From Aliiroseovarius salicola (GTDB lineage: Bacteria; Pseudomonadota; Alphaproteobacteria; Rhodobacterales; Rhodobacteraceae), in assembly GCF_027891095.1 (NCBI RefSeq), contig NZ_JAQIIO010000003.1, positions 124,001 through 188,000 of the forward strand: 64,000 bases of DNA, in the 5' to 3' direction. Of the stretch, positions 52,363-61,973 are shown in pieces. The notes beneath the pieces were generated by a model. That model did no database searches. It was not told the origin of the DNA and saw only the letters and a list, made by a program, of their open reading frames with translations. A program made the position numbers and the translations under genes. Position 1 is the stretch's first letter. Every line of letters starts with the position of its first letter.

Positions 52363-53526
52363 TCAGCTACGCGACAGCAGCCCTCCGGCCGCCCGGGTGA
52401 TTCGTCCTTCAAGTTCCAGCGAAACGATCTCCGCTGACAACTCCTGCGCCGGATGGCCCAGCTCCTGGATCAGTTGGTCTTCTGCCAGGGGACAGGTGCC
52501 CAGACGCGCCAAGATTAAGTCGTGCAGCTTGCTGGTTTCCGGCAGATTGCGCGACACGTGCGGGGCAGGGGATGGCCCCTGCGACTGAGCAGCATCTTGG
52601 CGGGAAACTTTTGGATGGGTCTGCGCAAATGCGCCGCGAAGCGCGTCGAATACGTCATCGGAGTGACGCACTAATGTGGCACCATCCCGAATGAGCATAT
52701 TGCACCCGGCGGCGCGGGCATCAAAGGGGTGGCCGGGCACCGCCAGCACGTCGCGCCCCTGATCAAGAGCATTGCGGGCGGTGATCAACGTACCGGATTT
52801 CGCAGCGGCTTCGACGACCACCACGGCCTGCGACAGACCGGATATGATCCGGTTGCGCATCGGGAAATGCCGGGCGTGCGGTGACAGTCCCACAGGTTGT
52901 TCAGAGGCGAGCACACCATTTTCGGCAATGCGATGGGCAAGATCTGCGTTTTCAGAAGGATAAATCAGATCGACTCCTCCCGGCATCACCGCCACGGTCC
53001 GGCCGTTTTCAAGCGCTGCTTCATGTGCCATGGTGTCAATCCCACGCGCCAGCCCCGAAACCACGACATAATTCGCTTCGGTCAGTTCCTTTGCCAATCG
53101 GCGCGCCATGCGCAGCCCCAGCGACGATGCATTACGTGCACCAGCGACGGCAATCATGGGCTTATTGAGATATGAGGGATCACCCTGCACCCATAAAAAC
53201 GGCGGTGCGTCGGGGATCTCAGCCAATTGGGCTGGATACGGCTCATGTCCATAAAAGATGAGCCTTGCCCCAGCATCCTTGCCCCGCTGTATTTCCTCTT
53301 CGACCTCAGAAAGCGGGCAGATTTGATAGTTTTTCACACCAGCAGCGCGGGCCACGTCGGGCAGCGCCTCAAGCGCAGTCTGGGCCGATCCATATTCCGT
53401 GAGCAGTTTGTAAAAGGTCGACACTCCAACCCGGCGTGACCGCAAGAGGCGGAGCCAGGCGAGCTCATCTTCCGCACTGAGGGGTGAGGGGGTGGGGTGG
53501 GGAGAAGGGAATAAATCCGCGGCCAT
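52363..53526 (-). CDS. dprA: DNA-processing protein DprA
   Basis: 387-residue loader of RecA onto incoming single-stranded DNA in natural transformation. The Rossmann fold is clear: MIAVAGARNASSLGLRMARR, VVSGLARGIDTMAHEAALE, VAVMPGGVDLIYPSEN and LAVPGHPFDARAAGCNMLI. A C-terminal winged-helix part (ILARLGTCPLAEDQLIQELG) follows. Start ATG 53526; TTG 53550 is an alternative. Confidence 0.95.
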   Translation of the reverse strand: MAADLFPSPHPTPSPLSAEDELAWLRLLRSRRVGVSTFYKLLTEYGSAQTALEALPDVARAAGVKNYQICPLSEVEEEIQRGKDAGARLIFYGHEPYPAQLAEIPDAPPFLWVQGDPSYLNKPMIAVAGARNASSLGLRMARRLAKELTEANYVVVSGLARGIDTMAHEAALENGRTVAVMPGGVDLIYPSENADLAHRIAENGVLASEQPVGLSPHARHFPMRNRIISGLSQAVVVVEAAAKSGTLITARNALDQGRDVLAVPGHPFDARAAGCNMLIRDGATLVRHSDDVFDALRGAFAQTHPKVSRQDAAQSQGPSPAPHVSRNLPETSKLHDLILARLGTCPLAEDQLIQELGHPAQELSAEIVSLELEGRITRAAGGLLSRS

Positions 53527-53634
53527 ACCTGTGTTCCGTCTCTTGCCCAATCACCATGCGCGGCCAATGGTTAACGCCCTCCTAACGGAACACAGAAAAC
53601 TTGTGGAAATTGGGAAATGTCCAGAAGAGGTGGC

Positions 53635-54117
53635 TCACTGCCCGCTCTGATACCTGTCTCTTGCGGAAGAGAAGGCTGCCCAGAATATGCTGCCCGCAAT
53701 GACGCCAATCAGAGTGAAAAGCACCACCGCCGGGAAGGGGCTTTGGCCGGGCATGTTCTGGATATCATTGAGATATATGCGAATTCCAGCAGCCCAAGAG
53801 ATCAGGATGCTTGCGCCAATCGCAAGCAAGCGGCTTTCACCCAGAAACTGGCTGAGGCTCCAGAACAGGGCAATGGTGAGGACCGCCAAAGGCGCCAGAT
53901 AGATTTGCCCGAAGGTGAAGGCCATGGCCATGAACAGAAGGAAGGTGAAAGGAGTGGCGATAAGCTCATGCTCCAACAGCGAGCCGCCGGTGAAAGCGAC
54001 CAGCCCTTCGATCAGGAAAAACGCGGCCCAAAGGCCGATGCCAAGACCAAAAAGTGCCAGGACCGTATAGATCCCGGCTTTCAGGTAAAGCATGGGGGTG
54101 TCAGTTGGTTCGTCCAT
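53635..54117 (-). CDS. Hypothetical integral membrane protein A
   Basis: 160 residues with four or five predicted transmembrane helices (GIYTVLALFGLGIGLWAAFF; FTFLLFMAMAFTFGQIYL; LAPLAVLTIALFW; LAIGASILISWAAGI; AVVLFTLIGVIAGSIFWA). No recognised family. The neighbouring gene on the same strand is also a 160-residue membrane protein, so the two may form a complex. Start ATG 54117. Confidence 0.65.
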   Translation of the reverse strand: MDEPTDTPMLYLKAGIYTVLALFGLGIGLWAAFFLIEGLVAFTGGSLLEHELIATPFTFLLFMAMAFTFGQIYLAPLAVLTIALFWSLSQFLGESRLLAIGASILISWAAGIRIYLNDIQNMPGQSPFPAVVLFTLIGVIAGSIFWAAFSSARDRYQSGQ

Positions 54118-54129
54118 CCCCGAACATGA

Positions 54130-54612
54130 TCATCTGATGCCAGAAGAGGCAATAGGCCGATCCGCAGGCTGGATATTCCGATTTCGGACGCGCTGCAGCA
54201 GGGCATCGAAAACCACTCCTGCCAAAAGTCCGGGTGGTAAGGCAATGAGCGCCAAGGTATCGAAAGATATGCTGCCATCGGATTCCGAAAGAAATATGGC
54301 TCCGATCAAAAGTGTATGGCTGCCCCCGATAGCCAGGGACAAAATCAGACCAGACGGTGCAAGCTGACTAGCGACCCAATAAATGATGGCAGGTATGCAC
54401 CCCAGGACCCCAGTGACGAGCGCACCGAGGATCATCATCAAGGACAGGCTCGCAACATAGGCGTAGAGGACCGTAATCCATCGGATCTCATGGAATGTAA
54501 GCAAATGCCCAACACCAGTGTTGATAATGAACAGGATGGTACCAAGCGCGACAAGCGCGGCCAGTGTGCCATAGCCCGCCAATAGGCATTGGGGCAGGCG
54601 CGGTGGCGTCAC
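54130..54612 (-). CDS. Hypothetical integral membrane protein B
   Basis: 160 residues, about five hydrophobic segments (LAGYGTLAALVALGTILFII; VLYAYVASLSLMMILGALVT; GVLGCIPAIIYWVAS; LILSLAIGGSHTLLIGAIFL; LALIALPPGLLAGVVFDALL). Unrecognised. It overlaps tldD by 4 bases and lies 12 bases before membrane protein A, so tldD-B-A is one likely transcript. Confidence 0.65.
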   Translation of the reverse strand: MTPPRLPQCLLAGYGTLAALVALGTILFIINTGVGHLLTFHEIRWITVLYAYVASLSLMMILGALVTGVLGCIPAIIYWVASQLAPSGLILSLAIGGSHTLLIGAIFLSESDGSISFDTLALIALPPGLLAGVVFDALLQRVRNRNIQPADRPIASSGIR

Positions 54613-56033
54613 ACCGCCGCCCCACCCACGGTCAACCCGCCGATCAGAAGCGTGGGTTGGCCCACGCCCACAGGCACCGATTGGCCCGCTTTGCCGCAGG
54701 TGCCCACGCCGGGATCAAGTGACATGTCATTGCCGATGGCACGGATCTGTTTCATCGCCTGCGGCCCGTCGCCGATCAGCGTGGCGCCTTTCACCGGGGC
54801 CACCACTTTGCCGTTCTTCACCAGATAGGCTTCGGTGCAGGAGAAGACAAACTTGCCATTGGTGATGTCGACCTGACCGCCGCCAAACCCGACTGCATGG
54901 ATGCCATCTTTCAACTCACCCAGAACCTCTTCGGGGGTGGCATCTCCGCTTTCCATGATGGTGTTGGTCATACGCGGCATGGGCGCATGGGCATAGCTTT
55001 CACGTCGACCGTTGCCGGTGGGGGCGACCCCCATCAGGCGGGCATTCTGGCGGTCCTGCATATAGCCCACCAGCACCCCGTCCTCGATCAGCACGGCGCG
55101 CCCGGTGGGCGTGCCTTCGTCATCTACGGAAAGTGATCCGCGCCGGTCGGGCAGCGTGCCATCATCCACCACGGTCACGCCCTTGGCAGCCACTTGCTGG
55201 CCGACGAGGCCCGAAAAGGCCGAAGTGCCTTTGCGGTTGAAATCACCCTCAAGCCCGTGCCCCACGGCTTCGTGCAACAGGATACCGGGCCAGCCATTGC
55301 CAAGCACCACATCCATCTCGCCTGCCGGTGCAGGGACCGCGTCCAGATTGACCAGCGCAATGCGCAGCGCCTCGCGGGCGTGCATCTGCCAGTTTTCTGG
55401 ATCAATCAGCCCACCAAGACCGATGCGGCCCCCACCACCCGATCCGCCACTTTCGCGCCGTCCGTCCTTCTCGACGATGACTGAGACATTTAGTCGCGTC
55501 ATCGGGCGTGTGTCCGAGACCAGTTTTCCGTCCGGGCGCAGGATGTGAACCTCTTGCAGGGAGGCCGCCATCGAGGCCGAGACCTGCACGACGCGGGGGT
55601 CGAGCCCGCGGGTGAAAGCGTCGATTTCGCGCAGGGTTTCGATTTTCACCGGAAACTCTGCATCCGCCATCGGATCGGCGTCGGTATAAAGCTTGCGATT
55701 GGTGGGCTGCGGCGCATCGGCCAAGGTGCCGCCACCATCTCCAACGGCCAATTTTGCAGTAGATGCGGCACGTTGCAGGGCGGTCTCGGAGATCTCGGTG
55801 GAGTGGGCATAGCCCGCGGTTTCACCTTTCACAGCCCGGAGGCCGAACCCTTCCGATGCATCATAGCTCGCGTTTTTCAACCGCCCATCGTCAAAGACAA
55901 GAGATTCGGAGCGTCGACGCTCCAGAAACAACTCGCCATCATCAGCGCCATTCGTGGCGTCAGACAGGATCTTTTGGGCACGATCCTGATCGAGATGGGT
56001 ATCAAACGGGTGGAAATCACTGGCGTTGGTCAT
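54609..56033 (-). CDS. tldD: Metalloprotease TldD
   Basis: 474-residue zinc peptidase of the TldD/PmbA family, which in E. coli helps mature microcin B17 and cleaves unfolded peptides. Metal site HEAVGHGLEGDF. GFGLRAVKGETAGYAHS near the start and GFGGGQVDITNGKFVFSC with EAYLVKNGKV near the end are family hallmarks. Start 56033 follows TTTTTTGAGG; the longer frame (56069) lacks this. Divergent from coxB with a structured spacer. Confidence 0.94.
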   Translation of the reverse strand: MTNASDFHPFDTHLDQDRAQKILSDATNGADDGELFLERRRSESLVFDDGRLKNASYDASEGFGLRAVKGETAGYAHSTEISETALQRAASTAKLAVGDGGGTLADAPQPTNRKLYTDADPMADAEFPVKIETLREIDAFTRGLDPRVVQVSASMAASLQEVHILRPDGKLVSDTRPMTRLNVSVIVEKDGRRESGGSGGGGRIGLGGLIDPENWQMHAREALRIALVNLDAVPAPAGEMDVVLGNGWPGILLHEAVGHGLEGDFNRKGTSAFSGLVGQQVAAKGVTVVDDGTLPDRRGSLSVDDEGTPTGRAVLIEDGVLVGYMQDRQNARLMGVAPTGNGRRESYAHAPMPRMTNTIMESGDATPEEVLGELKDGIHAVGFGGGQVDITNGKFVFSCTEAYLVKNGKVVAPVKGATLIGDGPQAMKQIRAIGNDMSLDPGVGTCGKAGQSVPVGVGQPTLLIGGLTVGGAAV

Positions 56034-56099
56034 CGGGTCCTCAAAAAACGGCGATTTGACATGGATCATTGCTTAACCTGAGAAGGTTTCCCTTGTCCC

Positions 56100-56141
56100 T
56101 TCCGTTGTAATATGGTTTCAAACCAAAGAGAAACAACGGAA
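56100..56141. promoter_or_regulatory. Nested inverted repeat in the tldD-coxB spacer
   Basis: Outer 9-bp arms TTCCGTTGT (56100-56108) and ACAACGGAA (56133-56141) enclose an inner 5-bp palindrome GGTTT-C-AAACC (56114-56124). It lies about 130 bases upstream of coxB and 67 bases before tldD. It has no T tract, so an operator or an RNA leader hairpin is more likely than a terminator. Confidence 0.55.
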
Positions 56142-56271
56142 TCTCATCAATATCCTTTGGACGTCGAAAAAGACTGCTTTTAGAGGAGAAGAAACCGTTG
56201 CCAGGAAGATGATCCGGGGTGTGGTCGAGTGACTGTCGGCAGGCCTCCGGGAACAGGGATGAAAAGACGAT

Positions 56272-57132
56272 ATGAAGCGTTTCAGCAGCGTGATTGCCAC
56301 TGCAACTGCGATCTTGGCCGCGACCCGCGCCACCGCACAGGAAAACCTGGAAGTGATCGGTAAACCGATTGATGGGGGTGTTGGTTTCCAGCCTGCCGTC
56401 ACCGATGTTGCCGTTGCCACCCAAGGGCTCGACAACTTGATCCTGTACATCATCACGGCCATTGCGTTGTTCGTGACGCTGCTTTTGGCTTGGTGCATCG
56501 TGCGCTTCAACCGCCGCGCCAATCCGGAACCCGCAACCTTCTCGCACCACACACCGATTGAGATCGCCTGGACCCTTATCCCGGTGATCATCCTGGTTTT
56601 CATTGGCGCCTTCTCGTTGCCGGTCCTGTTCAAGCAACAGGTGATTCCGGAAGGGGATGTTGTGATCAAGGCCACCGGATACCAGTGGTACTGGGGCTAT
56701 GAATATCCAGAGCATGAGTTCGCCTTTGACAGCTTCATGCTGGCAAAAGATGAGCTGGAGGCCAGCGGTTATTCGAAATCCGACTACCTGCTCGCCACCG
56801 ACACTGCCGTTGTCGTGCCGACCGGCAAAAAGGTTGTGGTACAGGTCACCGGTGCGGACGTGATCCACTCTTGGACCATCCCCGCCTTTGGTGTGAAACA
56901 AGACGCCGTTCCGGGTCGTCTGGCGGAACTGTGGTTCGAAGTTGAGCCGGGCAAGGAAGGCATCTATTTCGGTCAGTGTTCAGAGCTGTGCGGCAAGGAC
57001 CACTCTTACATGCCGATCACTGTAAAAGCCGTGACTCAGGACCAGTATGATGCCTGGCTCAAGGGCGCGATCGAGGAATATGCCGGTAACCCGGCCTCCA
57101 TTCCCGGTGTGGAACTGGCCTCGGCCGAATAA
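56272..57132 (+). CDS. coxB: Cytochrome c oxidase subunit II
   Basis: 286-residue CuA subunit of the aa3-type oxidase. A signal ([17 protein letters not shown], cleaved near ATAQ) is followed by two helices ([20 protein letters not shown] and [17 protein letters not shown]), then the soluble domain with the CuA ligands: His in [13 protein letters not shown], and [16 protein letters not shown] (C..E..C..H..M). [10 protein letters not shown] is typical of electron entry. Subunit I is elsewhere in the genome. Confidence 0.97.
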   Translation: MKRFSSVIATATAILAATRATAQENLEVIGKPIDGGVGFQPAVTDVAVATQGLDNLILYIITAIALFVTLLLAWCIVRFNRRANPEPATFSHHTPIEIAWTLIPVIILVFIGAFSLPVLFKQQVIPEGDVVIKATGYQWYWGYEYPEHEFAFDSFMLAKDELEASGYSKSDYLLATDTAVVVPTGKKVVVQVTGADVIHSWTIPAFGVKQDAVPGRLAELWFEVEPGKEGIYFGQCSELCGKDHSYMPITVKAVTQDQYDAWLKGAIEEYAGNPASIPGVELASAE

Positions 57133-57247
57133 ACAGACGCAGATCGTCGGGCGCCACAGACCCTCTGAGGTGCTCGCCATCCGCCCGCCACGGTCCGGCA
57201 GCTTTCGAATGGAGCAGAGGGCAATGGCCAGCAATGCGTGAGGAAAG

Positions 57248-58201
57248 ATGAGCGACGCAAGCATTAATACAACCACCCAGACCGGCAGCCAGATTGGCGA
57301 TGCCGGATTTGGCGACTACTTCGCGCTGCTGAAACCGCGGGTCATGTCGCTTGTGGTGTTTACCGCCTTTGTTGGTCTGGTTGTGGCCCCTCAGGGCGTG
57401 CATCCGGTCATCGCTTTTGCATCAATCCTGTTCATCGCCGTGGGCGGAGGCGCGTCCGGTGCGCTCAATATGTGGTGGGACGCGGACATCGACCGCAAAA
57501 TGCGCCGCACTCAATCGCGTCCAATTCCATCGGGCCGGGTGACCGAAGGCGAAGCCTTTGCGCTGGGTATGACCCTATCGGTGTTTGCCTGCGTATTCCT
57601 TGCGCTGACTGCGAATTTTATGGCCGGGTTCCTGCTGGCCTTCACCATCTTCTTCTATGTGGCGATCTATACGATGTGGCTGAAGCGCTGGACGCCGCAG
57701 AATATCGTGATCGGGGGCGCCGCAGGTGCGTTTCCTCCGATGATTGGCTGGGCGGTGGCCACCGGGGGCGTTTCGATTGAAAGCATCCTGATGTTTGCTC
57801 TGACCTTCGCCTGGACCCCGCCGCATTTCTGGGCGCTCGCGCTTTTTACCAAGGGTGATTACGCCAATGCAGGCGTGCCGATGCTGACTGTGACCCACGG
57901 GCGCAAAGCGACACGTGCGCATATCCTTGGGTACACGCTGGTACTGGCTCTGGTTGCGGTTGCACTGGGTGTGACCTCGGTTGGTGGGCCGACCTATATG
58001 GCCATCGCCGTGGTGATGAACGCGATGTTCATTAAAGGTGCCTGGGATGTGTTCCGTCGCAATGACGATCATTCTGATGCCGACAATCACAAGTCCGAAC
58101 GCGGCCTGTTCAAACTGTCACTCATCTACCTCTTTGCACATTACGGTGCGCTGCTGATCGAAGCCGGGCTGAAACCCTACGGATTCGGAGGCTGGGGCTG
58201 A
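57248..58201 (+). CDS. ctaB: Protoheme IX farnesyltransferase (heme O synthase)
   Basis: 317-residue UbiA-family enzyme adding a farnesyl group to heme B for oxidase hemes. The [19 protein letters not shown] segment and [25 protein letters not shown] are diagnostic, with several transmembrane helices. The stop TGA overlaps the start of the next small gene (TGATG), so the oxidase-assembly genes are coupled. Confidence 0.96.
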   Translation: MSDASINTTTQTGSQIGDAGFGDYFALLKPRVMSLVVFTAFVGLVVAPQGVHPVIAFASILFIAVGGGASGALNMWWDADIDRKMRRTQSRPIPSGRVTEGEAFALGMTLSVFACVFLALTANFMAGFLLAFTIFFYVAIYTMWLKRWTPQNIVIGGAAGAFPPMIGWAVATGGVSIESILMFALTFAWTPPHFWALALFTKGDYANAGVPMLTVTHGRKATRAHILGYTLVLALVAVALGVTSVGGPTYMAIAVVMNAMFIKGAWDVFRRNDDHSDADNHKSERGLFKLSLIYLFAHYGALLIEAGLKPYGFGGWG

Positions 58202-58362
58202 TGTCATTCAAAGAAGATCATGAACTGCACAAGCGCCGTTTTAGCCGCAATATCGGGCTAGGCCTCGTGTTGATCGGTTTTGTCGCCCTTGTCTACGGCA
58301 TCACCGTCGTCAAGGTGGGCGAGCTTTACCAACCCGAGCAGGGTACGGAGGTTGCTGAATGA
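58201..58362 (+). CDS. 53-residue single-span membrane protein, CoxF-like
   Basis: Reading frame ATG 58201 to TGA 58360-58362: charged N-terminus ([17 protein letters not shown]), one transmembrane helix ([20 protein letters not shown]) and an acidic tail ([10 protein letters not shown]). Sits between ctaB and ctaG with 1- and 4-base overlaps. Small proteins in this position are called CoxF or oxidase-assembly peptides in related organisms; function not proven. Confidence 0.9.
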   Translation: MSFKEDHELHKRRFSRNIGLGLVLIGFVALVYGITVVKVGELYQPEQGTEVAE

Positions 58363-58943
58363 GCCTGTCAGCCCCGCAAAAAACGGCAATAAAGATGGTC
58401 GGTGTGGTGATCGTTATGGGATCGCTCTCCTGGGCCTCTGTTCCGTTTTACGACTGGTTCTGCCGGGTCACGGGATTCGGCGGGGTTACCGGTGTTGCGG
58501 ATGCAGGGTCGGATGTGGTGCTCGACAAAGAAATGCTGGTGCGCTTTGACGCCTCAAAAGAACGCGGCATGCCGTGGGAGTTCAAACCCCTTCAGCATGA
58601 AATGCGCATCAAGATCGGTGAGACGGGCCTGGCGTTTTACGAGGCCTATAACCCAACTGATCGCCCTGTCGCAGGCACCGCGAGCTATAATGTCGCCCCC
58701 TTCGCGGCCGGCGGTTATTTTACCAAGATCGACTGTTTCTGCTTTGAAGAGCAGGTGCTCCAACCCGGTGAGCGCGTGACCATGCCGGTCACTTTCTATG
58801 TCGACCCCGAACTGATCGACGACCGTGAAGCCAAATTCGTCAAGGCCATCACGCTGTCATACACTTTCCATGAAACTGACCTGCCGGAAGAGGTTGCTAG
58901 ACTGGCAATCGACCCCGCCGCGGGCAATACCGAGAACAACTGA
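58359..58943 (+). CDS. ctaG: Cytochrome c oxidase assembly protein CtaG (Cox11)
   Basis: 194-residue copper chaperone for the CuB site in subunit I. One N-terminal helix ([20 protein letters not shown], typical VPFYxxFC follows as [13 protein letters not shown]), and the copper-binding cysteines in [10 protein letters not shown]. The family length is standard. Overlaps the 53-residue gene and is followed by coxC. Confidence 0.96.
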   Translation: MSLSAPQKTAIKMVGVVIVMGSLSWASVPFYDWFCRVTGFGGVTGVADAGSDVVLDKEMLVRFDASKERGMPWEFKPLQHEMRIKIGETGLAFYEAYNPTDRPVAGTASYNVAPFAAGGYFTKIDCFCFEEQVLQPGERVTMPVTFYVDPELIDDREAKFVKAITLSYTFHETDLPEEVARLAIDPAAGNTENN

Positions 58944-58985
58944 GGGCTGGGCAACAGGCCTGTAGAATAGGGACCAGAAAACAAA

Positions 58986-59786
58986 ATGGCACATGCAAAG
59001 AACCACGATTATCATATTCTGCCGCCATCGGTGAATCCGTTCATCGGCGCGGTGTCGGGCTTTATCATGCTGTTTGGGGCTGTCCAGTGGATGGCAAACG
59101 ACATGCCTTGGCTGTTTTTCGCAGGCCTGATTGGCGTGCTCTATGTTATGTTCGCCTGGTGGTCGGATGTCGTTCATGAAGGTCAGACCGGAGATCACAC
59201 CCCGGTGGTGAAAATTGGCCTGCGCTATGGCGTGATCCTGTTCATCATGTCCGAAGTGATGTTCTTCTCGGCCTGGTTCTGGTCGTTCTTCAAGCACGCG
59301 CTGTACCCGATGACCGAAGGCTCGCCCGCGATTGATGGCGTCTGGCCGCCGGTGGGGATTGAAACCTTTGACCCTTGGCACCTGCCGCTGATCAACACGC
59401 TGATCCTGCTTCTGTCGGGTGCGGCCGTGACCTGGGCACACCACGCAATTGCCCATGAAAACAACCGCAAAGACCTGATCAACGGTCTGGCCATCGCGGT
59501 GATCCTCGGCGCGATCTTCACCGTGTTCCAGGCCTATGAATACAGCCACGCCGCCTTTGGCTTCTCGGGCAACATCTATGGCGTGAACTTCTTCATGGCG
59601 ACCGGCTTCCACGGTTTCCACGTGATCGTCGGCACCATCTTCCTCTTCGTCTGCATGTTGCGCGCGTTGAAGGGCCACTTCACCCCCGAAAGCCACGTCG
59701 GGTTCGAGGCAGCCGCCTGGTACTGGCACTTCGTGGACGTGGTCTGGTTGTTCCTCTTCGCCGCAGTCTACATCTGGGGCGGTTGA
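58986..59786 (+). CDS. coxC: Cytochrome c oxidase subunit III
   Basis: 266-residue seven-helix membrane subunit. [20 protein letters not shown] at the start and [56 protein letters not shown] and [20 protein letters not shown] are conserved subunit III stretches. Between ctaG and a SURF1 gene. Confidence 0.97.
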   Translation: MAHAKNHDYHILPPSVNPFIGAVSGFIMLFGAVQWMANDMPWLFFAGLIGVLYVMFAWWSDVVHEGQTGDHTPVVKIGLRYGVILFIMSEVMFFSAWFWSFFKHALYPMTEGSPAIDGVWPPVGIETFDPWHLPLINTLILLLSGAAVTWAHHAIAHENNRKDLINGLAIAVILGAIFTVFQAYEYSHAAFGFSGNIYGVNFFMATGFHGFHVIVGTIFLFVCMLRALKGHFTPESHVGFEAAAWYWHFVDVVWLFLFAAVYIWGG

Positions 59787-59870
59787 ACCTGATCCAAATT
59801 CGGTCCTAATTGGGGCGTGGGAGAGATCCCGCGCCCTTTCCCATTCCAAACCCCAGAAAGCTCCGCCTGA

Positions 59871-60569
59871 ATGAACTGGAAATTTATCATCGCAGCGTTC
59901 CTCAGCATGATTGTCCTCGCCATTTTTGTGTCGCTGGGCACGTGGCAGCTCTCTCGCCTCGAGGAGAAAGTGGCGTTGATTGCCAAGATTGAAGCGAAGA
60001 TAGGGGCGGATCCGGTGGACCTTCCAAAGTCGCCTGATGCGGAACAGGACAAGTATCTGCCCGTTTTTGTGAGCGGATCATTTGACGAAAACGGAGTGTT
60101 CATTCTTGCGTCCACCCGCGATTTTGGAGCAGGGCATCGAGTGGTGTCTGCCTTTGTCATGCCGGAGGGGCGGCGCATTCTTGTGGATCGAGGTTTTGTG
60201 CCGGTGCAATCCGGGCGGCCTGATCTTGAAGCGAGCGTGCCCATGACGCTCACCGGTAACGTGCACTGGCCCGATGAACGTGACAGCTATACGCCGGAAG
60301 ATGATATTGCGGGCAACATCTGGTTTGCACGCGATGTGGATAAGCTCGCCCGGCACCTGAACACAGAGCCGATTCTCATTGTGGCCCGCGACCAGACCGA
60401 CCCAGCGATCAAACCCATGCCCGTAACCTCATCCGGCATCCCAAACCGTCATCTGGAATATGTCGGGACGTGGTTTTTGCTCGCCATTACATGGTCGGTG
60501 ATGACAGGCTTTGCGCTTTGGCGTATGAAGCGCCGACGGTCCCAATCTGGACCACATGCCGACGCATAA
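59871..60569 (+). CDS. SURF1-family oxidase assembly protein
   Basis: 232-residue membrane protein with N- and C-terminal helices (FIIAAFLSMIVLAIFVSLGT and GTWFLLAITWSVMTGFALW) flanking a periplasmic domain. FVPVQSGRPDLEASVPMT and NIWFARDVDKLARHL are SURF1-like. Helps heme A insertion into subunit I. No extended intergenic sequence to thrC beyond 13 bases. Confidence 0.93.
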   Translation: MNWKFIIAAFLSMIVLAIFVSLGTWQLSRLEEKVALIAKIEAKIGADPVDLPKSPDAEQDKYLPVFVSGSFDENGVFILASTRDFGAGHRVVSAFVMPEGRRILVDRGFVPVQSGRPDLEASVPMTLTGNVHWPDERDSYTPEDDIAGNIWFARDVDKLARHLNTEPILIVARDQTDPAIKPMPVTSSGIPNRHLEYVGTWFLLAITWSVMTGFALWRMKRRRSQSGPHADA

Positions 60570-60582
60570 AGGAAAGACAGAA

Positions 60583-61968
60583 ATGCGCTATGTTTCGACC
60601 CGAGGAGAGGCCCCGGTTCTGAGTTTCGAAGACGCCATGCTGACCGGGCTTGCCCGTGATGGCGGCCTGTATGTGCCCGAAACTGTGCCGACCATGACCT
60701 CGGACGAGATCGCCGCCCTTGCGGGTGTGTCTTACGAAGAGGCCGCCTTCCGCGTGATGCGCCCCTTTGTCGAAGGCAGCTTTTCGGATGAAGAGTTCCG
60801 TGAGATCATCGCCAAGGCCTATGCGGGCTTTGGTCATGAGGCCCGCGCGCCGCTGGTGCAACTGGAATCCGGCCATTTCCTGCTGGAGCTGTTCCACGGC
60901 CCGACGCTGGCGTTCAAAGATTTCGCCATGCAACTGATCGGCCAGCTCTTCCAGGTGGCGCTCGCGAAACGCGGCGAGAAGATCACCATTGTGGGTGCAA
61001 CCTCGGGTGACACCGGTTCTGCCGCGATCGAGGCCTTCCGCGGGCTCGATAATGTGGATGTCTGCATCCTCTACCCGCATGGCCGCGTCTCTGACGTGCA
61101 GCGCCGCCAGATGACCACGCCGAGCGAGTCGAATGTGCACGCTTTGGCCGTAGATGGTGATTTCGACGATTGTCAGGCGCGCCTGAAGGACATGTTCAAT
61201 GATTTCGAGTTCCGGGATGAGGTGAAACTCGCCGGTGTGAACTCGATCAACTGGGGCCGGGTGTTGGCGCAGGTGGTTTACTATTTCACCTCGGCCGTGG
61301 CCCTTGGTGCGCCGCACCGCAAGGTTAGCTTCACCGTGCCGACCGGCAACTTTGGCGACATTTTTGCGGGCTATATCGCCAAGAAAAGGGGCCTGCCGAT
61401 TGACCAACTGGTGATTGCCACCAACCAGAACGACATTCTGCACCGCACGATGGAAACTGGCGCTTATACCAAAGGCGAAGTCACACCCTCGATTTCGCCC
61501 TCAATGGACATTCAGGTCAGCTCGAACTTTGAACGCGCGCTGTTTGACGCTTATGGGCGCGACGGCAAGGCGGTGCAAAGCCAGATGGCAGACCTCGCCT
61601 CGGGGGGCTTTACCATCTCGCAAGGGGCGATGGAATTCCTGAAGGAGCAATTCACCTCGGGCCGCGCTTCGGAAGATGAAACCTCGGCAGAAATCAAACG
61701 CAGCTTTGAAGCGACCAACGAAGTGCTGTGCCCGCACTCCGCCGTCGGCGTGAAAGTCGCGCGTGAACATCTGACAGATACCCCGATGATCACCCTCGCC
61801 ACGGCTCACCCGGCCAAATTCCCGGCCGCGGTCAAAGACGCTTGCGGGCAAGACGCGCCGCTGCCGCCCCGCATGGCTGACCTTTTTGACCGCGAAGAAC
61901 GCGTGACCCGCGTGGCCGGTGATCTTGATGCCCTCAAAGCGGTCATCCGCGAAAAGATTGGACGATAA
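60583..61968 (+). CDS. thrC: Threonine synthase
   Basis: 461-residue PLP enzyme converting O-phosphohomoserine to threonine. The PLP Lys is in HGPTLAFKDFAMQ, then TIVGATSGDTGSAAIEAFRG (phosphate loop), and FTVPTGNFGDIFAGYIAKK. It is the longer proteobacterial type. Start 60583 follows AAAGGAAAGACAG; the earlier 60556 start lies within the SURF1 tail. Five bases before the M16 peptidase. Confidence 0.97.
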   Translation: MRYVSTRGEAPVLSFEDAMLTGLARDGGLYVPETVPTMTSDEIAALAGVSYEEAAFRVMRPFVEGSFSDEEFREIIAKAYAGFGHEARAPLVQLESGHFLLELFHGPTLAFKDFAMQLIGQLFQVALAKRGEKITIVGATSGDTGSAAIEAFRGLDNVDVCILYPHGRVSDVQRRQMTTPSESNVHALAVDGDFDDCQARLKDMFNDFEFRDEVKLAGVNSINWGRVLAQVVYYFTSAVALGAPHRKVSFTVPTGNFGDIFAGYIAKKRGLPIDQLVIATNQNDILHRTMETGAYTKGEVTPSISPSMDIQVSSNFERALFDAYGRDGKAVQSQMADLASGGFTISQGAMEFLKEQFTSGRASEDETSAEIKRSFEATNEVLCPHSAVGVKVAREHLTDTPMITLATAHPAKFPAAVKDACGQDAPLPPRMADLFDREERVTRVAGDLDALKAVIREKIGR

Positions 61969-61973
61969 GCCAT

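Noticed and set aside
56056-56069. FNR-like TTGAC-ATGG-ATCAT near tldD
   Set aside because: Asymmetric and poorly placed for coxB (about 210 bases away) and only 23 bases before tldD; too weak to call.
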